DNA of 40,785 bases, taken from SZUA-287 sp036397975. GTDB lineage: Bacteria > Bacteroidota > Ignavibacteria > UBA10030 > UBA6906. The stretch is from the NCBI GenBank assembly GCA_036397975.1, contig DASWHW010000109.1, positions 1-40,785 on the forward strand, read 5' to 3'. The translations under genes were made by a program, and so were the position numbers. Below, one piece after another: positions 24,914-33,808 of this stretch (positions are counted from its first letter, which is position 1; every line of letters starts with the position of its first letter). The notes below the pieces were generated by a model. It ran no database searches. It saw only the letters and a program-made list of their open reading frames with translations, and was not told the origin of the DNA.

Positions 24914-25632
24914 GATTGATCCCGCGCTGCAATAATAAAGTAATTCCGGGGGAGTAGATATCCCCACCAAGTCATTCCCGTCAAGAGAAATATTTTCCTC
25001 GACCAGACATTCACACACCGGAGAATTGACGCTCTCCAGTCCTGTGTCAGGACTTTGCCGGAAGATCCTTCGATTTTCATCCGCGCGAGAGCCATCCACG
25101 AATGAGAAAGAAAATAATGAGGCTGCGTCGGAATCAGCGTGACTATTCTGAGACCGGAATCCTTTAGCATCAGCCGGAGCTTCCGTTCGTTAAATTCCTG
25201 AACGTGTCCGTACGGTTCATTCCACATATATGTTGAGTTAAGAAATTTCAACCAGCGTTCGGAGATCCTCGTTGGAACAGAAATGATGATCTTTCCGTGT
25301 GATGATAATTTGTTTTGGAGTTGAGACAGAAGCAAACCAGGATCCGACAGGTGTTCGAGAACTTCCTGACAATGGACAATGTCATAGGAATCTTCCAAGC
25401 CCAGCTTCTCGGCGCCAATCACTCTTCGAAGACTCCTCGACTCCATCCCGATTTTGTCGCATTCCTCAGTCTGCCAGGCAAGAACTCTTTCATCATTATC
25501 GACGAACGTGATCGACGTCGCTCCGGTGACCTGGGCAGATATTCTGCTAAAGTCTGCGTAACCCGGACCGACATCTAAGACTGATCGTGCAGACACTCCC
25601 TGTAGATGCCGCTTTAGGAGAATCTCGATCAT
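24910..25632 (-). CDS. class I SAM-dependent methyltransferase
   Basis: This 240-residue protein has motif I SVLDVGPGYADFSRIS, the acidic loop FVDNDERVL, the ESYDIVHCQEVLEHLSDP-like motif II (here EDSYDIVHCQEVLEHLSDP) and the post-III strand GKIIISVPTRISERW, all typical of Methyltransf_11. The aromatic and basic C-terminal half (WNEPYGHVQEFNERKLRLML) matches enzymes that modify sugars or lipid carriers in polysaccharide loci. The ATG is 2 nt after the stop of the preceding methyltransferase, and the stop overlaps the next ATG by 4 nt. Confidence 0.88.
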   Translation of the reverse strand: MIEILLKRHLQGVSARSVLDVGPGYADFSRISAQVTGATSITFVDNDERVLAWQTEECDKIGMESRSLRRVIGAEKLGLEDSYDIVHCQEVLEHLSDPGLLLSQLQNKLSSHGKIIISVPTRISERWLKFLNSTYMWNEPYGHVQEFNERKLRLMLKDSGLRIVTLIPTQPHYFLSHSWMALARMKIEGSSGKVLTQDWRASILRCVNVWSRKIFLLTGMTWWGYLLPRNYFIIAARDQS

Positions 25633-25634
25633 AC

Positions 25635-26387
25635 TCAGTCGAGCGGCTTTCTGATGGAGAGCACTGAGAGAAAGCCGATGACGGATGGCTGACGGTGCTT
25701 CTCAACTGTTTCGCATTTTAGGGTATTCAGAAAACGGCGGGCAATGGGGACCCATCTCCAACCTAGCACCGGGTTGAATGCAGATGCGGAACCGGACCGG
25801 ATGCCGATTTTCTTGCACAAACGCATCAAGCGACGGGGACTCATATCATCCTCGAAGCCATACCTCCAGGTTCCCGTAACTTTTTGCCACCACTGAACTG
25901 CTTGAAATTGCAGGCACCACCGGTTTGGCACGGTTACAATCACCAGTCCACCCGGTTTACACATGTACAGCATTTCCTTGAGGAGAAGTTCCTTCCCCTC
26001 GTCATAGAAGTGTTCGATTACTCCTCCGTTCCACACAAGATCGTACGAACCTGACTCCACCGTACTTGCGAGTGCGTCTTCATTAAAACATTGTGGTTCT
26101 TCAAGACCCGAGGCCAGGAACGCTTTCCGTGCCGTCTCCAGCGCAATAGGAGAAATATCAATGAGTGCGCAACGAGCGCCCCGTCTCGCAAACTCGGCTG
26201 ATGTGAATCCGCTGCCGCATCCCACTTCGATAATTTCTTGTCCCTTCGGGTTACCAATAAGGGAGAGGAGGATCTCTAAATTTGCGACGTTCTCCGGCGC
26301 TGCCCAGTACTGCTTTTCTTCATAAAGCCCGGAAACCGAGTTCCACGTCTCAACCAAATTGTCTTTTTTTTGATAAAGGGAATTCAT
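25635..26387 (-). CDS. class I SAM-dependent methyltransferase
   Basis: This 250-residue protein has motif I IIEVGCGSGFTSAEFARRG, the acidic loop ALIDISPIALE, motif II SYDLVWNGGVIEHFYDEGKE and motif III MLYMCKPGGLVIVTVPN. The region after that (RWCLQFQAVQWWQKVTGTWRYGFEDDMSPRRLMRLCKKIG) is typical of methyltransferases in glycan clusters. It is not a duplicate of the next gene: the two share only the fold. The ATG overlaps the flippase stop by 4 nt. Confidence 0.88.
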   Translation of the reverse strand: MNSLYQKKDNLVETWNSVSGLYEEKQYWAAPENVANLEILLSLIGNPKGQEIIEVGCGSGFTSAEFARRGARCALIDISPIALETARKAFLASGLEEPQCFNEDALASTVESGSYDLVWNGGVIEHFYDEGKELLLKEMLYMCKPGGLVIVTVPNRWCLQFQAVQWWQKVTGTWRYGFEDDMSPRRLMRLCKKIGIRSGSASAFNPVLGWRWVPIARRFLNTLKCETVEKHRQPSVIGFLSVLSIRKPLD

Positions 26388-27775
26388 TGGTCGCTTGCAG
26401 TACTAAGAACTTTCAATTTTCGCCAGACCATATATCCCACCATCACCAAAGAAATGAGTTCGTTGAGAATTAATGCAACTGCCCCACCTACAGCTCCAAT
26501 ACGGGGAAGAAGCAGTATGTTCAACAGGATCACGCAAACGAGCTGGATCAAGTTGATTATCCAAAAAAAACGCACCAGTCCAAAACTGTAACCAATGGCT
26601 CCCATTGGCGATGCGAACATCGCGAGTACAAAGCGTGCACAGAGTAGTTGTCCGATAAACGTGCTTTTTTCATACGCCATCCCGAATAAATAAGGAGCAA
26701 GTAATGGAACAACTATCGAATATCCAATCACGGGGATGGAGAGCGCTCCTGTCATCGTGAGTGTCTTCTTTAAGAGCGCTTTCTTTGCTTCCAACGTGGC
26801 CGCGGATGAAGCCCGGGGCCAAAGTGCTGTGTTAATTGATGCAAGGATCATTGCCAACGGAAGCGCGAAACGGGTTGCAACGGCATACTGGCCAATTTCC
26901 TCTTGAGGGAGAAAGTAGCCCATGAGCGTGACGTCCACCCGGAGAATAATAATAGCAAGAATGGTCGAAGCAAGAAAGTAAAGAGCAAACGCCTCCGGTT
27001 CGATGGTATCAACAATGTCTTTGCTCTTTCCTATACTCGGGCTCCTCAGCATGGACAAAAAGCCGCCCTGTCTCGCATCATCCTTGGAGAAAAGGGATGA
27101 CGAAGGAACGCTCGCCATAAATATCCCCGTCCCAATCCCCCCGCCGATAATTCCTACTAGAAGAACCGCTTGTACCGACCAGTAGGACAAGAGCGCGAGA
27201 AGGACAATGCCAGAAAATGAGATTATCGTTTGAGTAATCAAGACGGTGGAGTTTCTCTCAAACTCCTTCCGTGATTGAAAGTATGCGCTCGGAATTGACG
27301 CGAGAGAACCGATGATTCCCGAGGCGATTCCCAATCGAACAAGAAATGTTAATCTCTCCAGATGCCAGAATTCCTCTGCAATCCAACGCGAAATCCCGAG
27401 GAGAATTATTGCAAGGGCGAACACAAGAAGAAGTCTCCAGCGGAATGCCCATCGCAACACAGAAAGGAACCCCTTTTCATCCGATGAAGACAATGCCCGA
27501 GATGCATAGCGAATTGCCGTCTGACCAATGCCGAGGTCGGAAAGTGATATGGTAAGACCGGCAATAGTCATGGCAAGAGTATATTCGCCCATCCCGGCGG
27601 CGCCAAGTCCGCGTGCAATCAAAATTGACGCCACAAGCCCGGTCACCAACTGAATTGCATGGGGAGCAATCGCGAGCAACACATCCTTCACTCCCCTCTT
27701 CGAAGTCGAGAAGATGAACTCAAGTTCCTGAATGAAGTCCTTTATGACTTGTGCAAAGATCATTTCACGAAGCAT
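26384..27775 (-). CDS. Wzx-like polysaccharide flippase
   Basis: This 463-residue protein has at least 12 hydrophobic helices and the PST/MurJ-type N-terminus AIQLVTGLVASILIARGLGAAGMGEYTLAMTIAGLTISLSDLGIGQTAIRY, typical of Wzx O-unit flippases, which move lipid-linked oligosaccharides across the inner membrane. The start is uncertain: ATG 27775 overlaps the upstream stop by 11 nt, ATG 27763 follows it by 1 nt, and neither has a clear ribosome binding site. No Wzy polymerase or chain-length regulator is in the window. Confidence 0.85.
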   Translation of the reverse strand: MLREMIFAQVIKDFIQELEFIFSTSKRGVKDVLLAIAPHAIQLVTGLVASILIARGLGAAGMGEYTLAMTIAGLTISLSDLGIGQTAIRYASRALSSSDEKGFLSVLRWAFRWRLLLVFALAIILLGISRWIAEEFWHLERLTFLVRLGIASGIIGSLASIPSAYFQSRKEFERNSTVLITQTIISFSGIVLLALLSYWSVQAVLLVGIIGGGIGTGIFMASVPSSSLFSKDDARQGGFLSMLRSPSIGKSKDIVDTIEPEAFALYFLASTILAIIILRVDVTLMGYFLPQEEIGQYAVATRFALPLAMILASINTALWPRASSAATLEAKKALLKKTLTMTGALSIPVIGYSIVVPLLAPYLFGMAYEKSTFIGQLLCARFVLAMFASPMGAIGYSFGLVRFFWIINLIQLVCVILLNILLLPRIGAVGGAVALILNELISLVMVGYMVWRKLKVLSTASDQ

Positions 27776-29006
27776 GTTTCGATAATTCTTCGAACACTCC
27801 GAGCATTTGCTCCACGTGCTCTTTCCACGAATGAAGCCGAGCAACCTCTTTTCTTGCTGAGCTTTTTTCGCCCGAATGGTCCGCGAGAGCTTCGCGTATC
27901 GCCTTCACATATTCATCAACCCCTCGGCCCATGTACGACAGCTTGTTGACGGTGAATGGTTTCACTTCATTCATCGCAGTTGTCACGACCGGTTTGCCGA
28001 GAGCAAAGTACTCAAAGAGCTTAATCGGATTAGTGCTCTCTGCGATCCCTCCTTCGCGAAACGGGATCGTGCAGACATCGAATGCTTGCACATACGCGGG
28101 GATGTCCGTATATGATTTCTTTCCCAACCACGTCATGTTCGGCAGAGATGACAGAACCCTGATGCGGTCAGATCGATCGACTGGGCCGACAAATACAAAG
28201 GACACCTCTGGAAGTTTTGCGGCAACCTTCTGCACGAGATCGAAGTCGATCCATTCGTACAATGTTCCGACGTAACCAACCATCGGACGTTTCTTCGTTG
28301 CGAGATCTTGCGGCACCGGACTCTTCTCCGCCCCTTCGACAAACCATTGGTAATCGACACCGTTGGGAATGCGCCGTACCGGTTTTTGTGTGTCAAGGGT
28401 TCGAATGTGTTTTTCTAAAGATTGCGCTGTCACGAAAATGAAATCGGCGAGGTTGACCAGCAACTTCTCGTTGAGCAGGGCACGATCAACAGACGAGCGA
28501 CCAGCATAGACTCCGACTTCGTCAATACAATCGTAGACAATATGAGTAAAGTCGCCCTTCTGGAGAATTTGTCCCCACAATGGATTGTCAACTACCGCGA
28601 TACTTGTTTCACTGGAATGCATCGTGCCTAGCACCCTGTCTTCGAGGACGATACGATAGACGGAAGCATTTATCATATCGAGAATACGAAAGTCAAATCT
28701 GTTATTTGGGATGACAACCGGAAGGGACGCTATTTCAAAGTCCCTTTTCTCCCCGTCTTGTCGGCGATGCACGGACTTCTTCTTCGTGCGAAGCAATAAT
28801 CGGGCGCACGCACGTGTATGATAAAGAGCAGAACGGGCAATCTCGCCAATCAATTCTGCGCGACGGTGACGGAGAAACTCTTTCCATCCGTAGGTATGCT
28901 CCACATACGTGACCGGAACGCCAGCCTTTCGAAGAGTATCTGCAATTTTTTGAAAACGATGATGAAGGAGTGCGTAGGGGGTGGACGTGATCAGATACAC
29001 GCGCAT
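27765..29006 (-). CDS. glycosyltransferase, GT4/GT1-like
   Basis: This 413-residue protein is the first gene of the glycan operon. It starts MRVYLITSTPYALLHHRFQKIADTLRKAGVPVTYVE. It then has the domain linker KPVRRIPNGVDYQWFVEGAEK, the donor-domain strand RPMVGYVGTLYEWIDFDLVQKVAAKL and a C-terminal IPFREGGIAESTNPIKLFEYFALGKPVVTTAM, which supplies the EX7E-like nucleotide-sugar site. The asparagine in STNPIK and the FEYFALGKPVV element match glycosyltransferases of capsule and LPS loci. It has a weak ribosome binding site, and I see no strong promoter in the 45 nt before it. Confidence 0.87.
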   Translation of the reverse strand: MRVYLITSTPYALLHHRFQKIADTLRKAGVPVTYVEHTYGWKEFLRHRRAELIGEIARSALYHTRACARLLLRTKKKSVHRRQDGEKRDFEIASLPVVIPNNRFDFRILDMINASVYRIVLEDRVLGTMHSSETSIAVVDNPLWGQILQKGDFTHIVYDCIDEVGVYAGRSSVDRALLNEKLLVNLADFIFVTAQSLEKHIRTLDTQKPVRRIPNGVDYQWFVEGAEKSPVPQDLATKKRPMVGYVGTLYEWIDFDLVQKVAAKLPEVSFVFVGPVDRSDRIRVLSSLPNMTWLGKKSYTDIPAYVQAFDVCTIPFREGGIAESTNPIKLFEYFALGKPVVTTAMNEVKPFTVNKLSYMGRGVDEYVKAIREALADHSGEKSSARKEVARLHSWKEHVEQMLGVFEELSKHAS

Positions 29007-29051
29007 TGGCGGGTCAGCGAGAATCGAGAAGGGTGAGGATCAGTCGCGGAA

Positions 29052-30395
29052 TCATTTGCCTTCGTCAACAACCTTTTCTGAAATCTTGGCGCTCGCCTCC
29101 GGAATCCTGCGTAGGCGGACAAGGCGAATTCGCCGTTGGCTCTTCTTAATAATAGTAAAAGCCAGATGCTCATACGGAATTTCTTCGTTCAGTTCCGGTA
29201 TACGGCCAGAGGTTGTGTGAAGAAATCCCCCGATTGTCTCGTATTGCTCGTCGGCGGGAATTCTCGCACCAAAGCGTTCGTTGAAATCCTTTATCGTCAT
29301 GCGGGCATTGATTACGAAAGACCCGTCCGCATTGGACTCAACATCACGCAGTTCTTCATCATATTCGTCGTGAATCTCGCCGACGATTTCTTCCAAGATA
29401 TCCTCGATCGTCACAAGACCTTCCGTTCCGCCAAATTCGTCGATCACGACAGCCATATGAAGCTTCTGGGACTGTAATTCGCGCATAAGGCGACTAATTT
29501 TTTGCGTTTCGGGGACGAAGAATGCAGGCCGTATGATATCCTCCAGAATAATCACATCGCGATACTCTAGCATGCCGAGCAGATCCTTTGTGTATACGAT
29601 CCCGAGGATGTTATCAACGGTGCCTTTGTACACAGGCATTCGCGAGTAGCCCTCTTCAAGCACGATCTTGACGATGGTTTCCCGAGGCGTGTCAATACTC
29701 AATGCAACGATATCGGGACGAGGGATCATCACTTCCTTCGCGGCGGTATCAGTAAATTCAAAAATACTTTCGATCAGCTCGTGTTCAGTCTTGTCGATCA
29801 CGCCTGTTTTCGTTCCCTCTTGGAGCATGAGCTTGAACTCCTCCTCCGTGATGCGAGATTCTGTGAAGGAAGTCTTGTCCTTGAAAAGGGCAAGAAACGT
29901 GTTGCTGGCGAATGTTAGAATCTTCACCGGCAACTTGAACAGCATTGAAAAAAAGAGAATCGGGGAGGCCGTCCGGAGGGCAACGGATTCAGCGAAGCGT
30001 AGCGCAAGGGATTTGGGAACAAGCTCACCAAAGACGACGACGAAGGAACCTATGGCCGCTGCCATGATTCCAAGCGAAAGCCATGCGCTTGCATCACGAA
30101 CCCATGACAGTTCGCTTGATTGTAGGGCTGGGACGAGTGATAATATGGCGATGATACCGCCGAGACCTGAGGCAAGGATCAAGGAGAAGATCACACCGAC
30201 ATGTACTGTCGCCAGGAACTGCTCAGGATTTTCCTGGAAGCTGAGTACGATCGCCGCCTTTCGATTACCGTCGTCCTTCAATTCTTGCATACGGCTTTTG
30301 CGAGTGGTAACAACAGCCACTTCACTGGCGGAAAAAAATCCTATCAAAAGAATCAGGATGAGTATTCCAACCACCTCAAATAAAAATGGATCCAT
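29052..30395 (-). CDS. CorC/HlyC-family membrane protein with CNNM and CBS domains
   Basis: This 447-residue protein has the CorC/HlyC layout: an N-terminal CNNM (DUF21) domain with about four membrane helices, the hallmark VMIPRPDIVALSID, two CBS repeats (to about residue 340) and a C-terminal CorC_HlyC domain (INARMTIKDFNERFGARIPADEQYETIGGFLH). Such proteins have been linked to Mg2+ or Co2+ efflux; the Bacteroidetes gliding protein GldE belongs to the same family. I start at the ATG at 30395; the longer TTG start at 30446 would add 17 residues not typical of the family. A TATAAT box at 30493-30498 could be its -10, but lacks a good -35. Confidence 0.85.
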   Translation of the reverse strand: MDPFLFEVVGILILILLIGFFSASEVAVVTTRKSRMQELKDDGNRKAAIVLSFQENPEQFLATVHVGVIFSLILASGLGGIIAILSLVPALQSSELSWVRDASAWLSLGIMAAAIGSFVVVFGELVPKSLALRFAESVALRTASPILFFSMLFKLPVKILTFASNTFLALFKDKTSFTESRITEEEFKLMLQEGTKTGVIDKTEHELIESIFEFTDTAAKEVMIPRPDIVALSIDTPRETIVKIVLEEGYSRMPVYKGTVDNILGIVYTKDLLGMLEYRDVIILEDIIRPAFFVPETQKISRLMRELQSQKLHMAVVIDEFGGTEGLVTIEDILEEIVGEIHDEYDEELRDVESNADGSFVINARMTIKDFNERFGARIPADEQYETIGGFLHTTSGRIPELNEEIPYEHLAFTIIKKSQRRIRLVRLRRIPEASAKISEKVVDEGK

Positions 30396-30553
30396 CGGGT
30401 GGGGAAAACCTTCAAAGTGGGACAAAACGCAAGAACTTTGCACCAATTAAAAAAAAATCACACTGAAATACAAATAACTCCTCAATCGGTGCATTATAAC
30501 AGCGAACGACGACTCAACACGCCGGTATCATTTGTGGACTCCAGGAAAAAATC

Positions 30554-31063
30554 TTAGCGGGACTTGCGGAGAAAATCGAGACGCGTTTTCAATCGATCGG
30601 TGGACATGAGGAGTTTGTCCTTTCCATAGATCGCATCCTTCGGGTTCGTGAAGACCAGCTCGTACTCATCGCTCATAATGATCGCTTCCTCTGGACATGC
30701 TTCTTCGCAAAAACCACAGAAAATGCAACGAAGCATATTTATTTCGAAGCGTTCGGGATAGCGCTCTTTCTCTTGCTCGGTTTCAGAGGCTTGCACTTCG
30801 ATGGCAAGCGCGGGACACACGCGTGAGCAGAGTCCGCATGCCACGCAACGCTCAACTCCCTCCTCTTCCACCAGGACCGGACGACCCCGATATGAGGCCG
30901 GGGGATTCCATCGCTCCTCGGGGTACTGACGGGTAAATTTTGGACGGAAGACCTGTTTCAGAGTCAGCATCATTCCTTTGACAATCTCAGTGATATAGGT
31001 CTTCTGAAGGAAAGATAAGTCTTTCCGTCGAATGGGCTTGATAATCTCTGTACTTCTCTCCAT
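30554..31063 (-). CDS. nuoI: NADH-quinone oxidoreductase subunit I
   Basis: NuoI carries clusters N6a and N6b of respiratory complex I and passes electrons towards quinone. The 169-residue protein has the two expected CxxCxxCxxxCP motifs, CVACGLCSRVCP and CIFCGFCEEACP. It starts at the ATG at 31063, 30 nt after nuoH, and is the last gene of the M16 peptidase-aminotransferase-nuoGHI operon. Its N-terminus (LTLKQVFRPKFTRQYPEERWNPPASYRGRPVLVEEE) is typical. The genes usually next (nuoJ onwards) are absent from this side. Confidence 0.95.
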   Translation of the reverse strand: MERSTEIIKPIRRKDLSFLQKTYITEIVKGMMLTLKQVFRPKFTRQYPEERWNPPASYRGRPVLVEEEGVERCVACGLCSRVCPALAIEVQASETEQEKERYPERFEINMLRCIFCGFCEEACPEEAIIMSDEYELVFTNPKDAIYGKDKLLMSTDRLKTRLDFLRKSR

Positions 31064-31093
31064 TACACAACTCGAATTAGGGAAAACGCTGGA

Positions 31094-32110
31094 CTATGCA
31101 ATCCCAGCAAGAATCAAAATCGCAACTTGAATGACGCCAAAAATTGACAAAGGCAACATTACTTTCCAACCAAGATTCATCAATTGGTCATATCGAAAAC
31201 GAGGGATTGTCCAGCGAATCCAGATATAGAATAGTAGCATTGCGGCGACTTTCACAATAAACGCAGCTATATGAATAAGGCTCGTCGCCATGGGTGATGC
31301 ATCGAAGGAAAACGGAAGCTGCCATCCCCCAAGAAACAACGTGACGATCAATGCGCTGGAGGTAATCATGTTGGCGTACTCGGCAAGAAAAAATGTACCA
31401 AACTTCATGCCTGAGTATTCGGTGTGGTACCCTCCTACCAGCTCAGGTTCCGCCTCGGGTAAATCGAACGGAAGACGATTAGTTTCCGCGAACGACGCAA
31501 CGACAAACGTAATGAAACCAATCGGGGAAAGGATTGCGTTCCATCGCCACCCGGCCTGCATTTCCACGATGGCATCAAGTCGCAAAGACCCGGCAATCAT
31601 AATAACACCGATGATGGACATGCCCATCGAAAGTTCATAACTGATCAATTGCGCAGAGGATCGCAAACCGCCCAGGAGAGAATATTTGTTGTTCGATGAC
31701 CAGCCGCTCAACGTGACCCCGTACACTCCAAGAGATGTGAGCGCAAGGATGTAGAGAACTCCAATATTCACATCGGCAATCATGAGCTTCACGTTATACC
31801 CCATGACCTCAATCGTGCTTCCGAATGGGATAACAGCAAAGGTCACCAGGGCGACGGTAATTGAAATGATCGGAGCCAGGGTGTGGACAAACCTATTTGC
31901 CTGGACAGGTACGATTTCTTCTTTCATGTGGAGCTTCAGAACATCTGCGAATGACTGAAGGAGGCCATACGGACCCACGCGATTCGGTCCGATTCGGTTC
32001 TGAATAAACGCACTCACCTTCCGTTCGACATAAACGAGGTAAGCCACTACAATAAGATTTACCGCCAGTACCACCGCGATTTTCGTGATTGATATTATCA
32101 AGAATTCCAT
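31094..32110 (-). CDS. nuoH: NADH-quinone oxidoreductase subunit H
   Basis: NuoH is the membrane subunit of complex I that forms much of the quinone-binding site. The 338-residue protein has about eight helices and the family signature AFIQNRIGPNRVGPYGLLQSFADVLKLHMKEEIVP near the N-terminus, plus the conserved ETNRLPFDLPEAEPELVGGYHTEYSGMKFG loop. It starts 8 nt after nuoG, so the subunits are made from one transcript. Confidence 0.96.
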   Translation of the reverse strand: MEFLIISITKIAVVLAVNLIVVAYLVYVERKVSAFIQNRIGPNRVGPYGLLQSFADVLKLHMKEEIVPVQANRFVHTLAPIISITVALVTFAVIPFGSTIEVMGYNVKLMIADVNIGVLYILALTSLGVYGVTLSGWSSNNKYSLLGGLRSSAQLISYELSMGMSIIGVIMIAGSLRLDAIVEMQAGWRWNAILSPIGFITFVVASFAETNRLPFDLPEAEPELVGGYHTEYSGMKFGTFFLAEYANMITSSALIVTLFLGGWQLPFSFDASPMATSLIHIAAFIVKVAAMLLFYIWIRWTIPRFRYDQLMNLGWKVMLPLSIFGVIQVAILILAGIA

Positions 32111-32118
32111 CGGAATCT

Positions 32119-33801
32119 CTACGATTGAGTGGGGACCCCAGCGTGTCGCTTCTCCTGCATCGAGAGTCCTTTATTGCCAATTGTTTTGTAGCTCATACCT
32201 TTGAACCCCAGCACAGTCTGGGCAATCTCATTAAACACATCTTCGGCTGACGAAAATTTGAATTTCGCACCAATAACGGATGCGATTCCTGAAACGATCC
32301 TCCAGGACGGACGCGCATCACGTTTCATTGCCCTTCCCCACCGGTCAAACTGAGTGCCGAACTTGTCCAGACGGCTCATGGCAAACCCATCCATCGCCCG
32401 ATCCTGTTCCAGAGTCGCAACCGACGGTCGGATACGTTGGACACGGCCATCAATGTTGGTAAACGTCCCGTTCTTCTCGGCATACGTGGATGAAGGCAAT
32501 ACAACATCGGCAAGTCTGGTCGATTCGCAGTCAAATGACAAAAGGACGACAAAAAACTCAAGCTGACGCAACACCTTCGCAATTTCCGGGTTGGCACCGA
32601 TATTATCATCCAGGATGAGAAGAGCTTTTATCTGTCCCGCCTCAATCCCCCTCATGATCTGGTCGAATGAGTGTCCACCATCAACGGGATGGACACCCAT
32701 GATCTGCGCACCGAGCGCATTGGGAGTCTTGTCGGAAGTGAGAAGAATTTTATCTTCATCTTCTTCCACCACGTGTCGCACGAAATCGAGGTGCTTAACG
32801 CCAAGTGCGCCGGCAAATTTCCGGAGGACATAGTTATCCTCGTTCGTTGCGTACGCCGAGCCGAGGATAGCGATTTCTGATTTTTTGAAAGTTCTTAGAT
32901 CTGACGCGACGTGCGCGTACGCCTCATCCCAACCAACTTCAACAAATTCGTCGTTCTTCTTGATTAAGGGAGTCTTGATTCGGTTTTCTGCGTTGACGTG
33001 CTTGAACGTACCCAACCTTCCAGCATCACACATCCAGTATTCGTTCACCGCCGGGTTATACCGCGGCGTCTGGCGGAGGATCTCGTTGTTGCGTACCCAG
33101 GAATACATGTTGCAACCGCGTGAACATCCGGGACAGACAGTCTCTGTCGAAGACATTTCCCACACACGTGCCTTGAAACGGAAGTCCCTGCTGGTGAGTG
33201 CACCAACCGGACAAATATCAATGGTGTTCATCGAGTATGGATTGTCAAGCTGTTCGCCGGGGAAGGTTGTCAGCTCCACGTGTGTTCCCCGCTGCGTGAA
33301 GGTCAGCTGTGGCTTCCCCGCCACCTCGTCGCAAAAGCGCACGCACCGAGAACACATGATGCATCGTTCGGTATCCAACAAGACATGCGGACCGAGTTCA
33401 ACCCGTTTCGGCTTATGTACTTTGTTTTCATCGAAGCGACTGTAGCCAACGCTGTGGCTATACGCATAGTCCTGCAGCTTGCATTCACCCGCTTCATCGC
33501 AGATTGGGCAATCCAAGGGATGATTTATGAGCAGAAACTCCATCACCGCCTCGCGCGCATTCACCACCCGCGGGTTGTTAGCATGGACCACCATCCCGTC
33601 GGCGACGGTTGTGGCGCAGGCAATAACAAGTTTTGGAAGTTTTTCCACCTCAACCAGACAGACGCGACAGTTTCCTGCCACTGAAAGTTTGGGATGCCAA
33701 CAAAAGTGGGGTATGTCAATCCCGTTTTCCCGCGCAACCTCGATGATCGTTTTCATGTTGTCAGCCTCAAGAGGTTGACCGTTGATCGTTATTGTTGCCA
33801 T
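32119..33801 (-). CDS. nuoG: NADH-quinone oxidoreductase subunit G, short form
   Basis: NuoG is the 75-kDa iron-sulfur subunit of complex I. The 560-residue protein is shorter than the roughly 780-900 residues of E. coli or Thermus forms. It keeps the N-terminal [2Fe-2S] domain (HFCWHPKLSVAGNCRVC...C), the His-ligated N5 motif (HPLDCPICDEAGEC), a [4Fe-4S] pattern (CIMCSRCVRFC...C) and the extra N7 cluster with exact spacing C-x2-C-x3-C-x27-C (CPGCSRGC...WMC). The molybdopterin-oxidoreductase-like part is truncated: it ends with LSMQEKRHAGVPTQS. Starts 7 nt after the aminotransferase gene. Confidence 0.93.
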   Translation of the reverse strand: MATITINGQPLEADNMKTIIEVARENGIDIPHFCWHPKLSVAGNCRVCLVEVEKLPKLVIACATTVADGMVVHANNPRVVNAREAVMEFLLINHPLDCPICDEAGECKLQDYAYSHSVGYSRFDENKVHKPKRVELGPHVLLDTERCIMCSRCVRFCDEVAGKPQLTFTQRGTHVELTTFPGEQLDNPYSMNTIDICPVGALTSRDFRFKARVWEMSSTETVCPGCSRGCNMYSWVRNNEILRQTPRYNPAVNEYWMCDAGRLGTFKHVNAENRIKTPLIKKNDEFVEVGWDEAYAHVASDLRTFKKSEIAILGSAYATNEDNYVLRKFAGALGVKHLDFVRHVVEEDEDKILLTSDKTPNALGAQIMGVHPVDGGHSFDQIMRGIEAGQIKALLILDDNIGANPEIAKVLRQLEFFVVLLSFDCESTRLADVVLPSSTYAEKNGTFTNIDGRVQRIRPSVATLEQDRAMDGFAMSRLDKFGTQFDRWGRAMKRDARPSWRIVSGIASVIGAKFKFSSAEDVFNEIAQTVLGFKGMSYKTIGNKGLSMQEKRHAGVPTQS

Positions 33802-33808
33802 AGGAGTT

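Noticed and set aside
23819..25099. Long N-terminal extension of the GT4 gene
   Set aside because: The first 62 residues lie inside the upstream methyltransferase gene; the ATGA overlap at 24910-24913 is the natural start.
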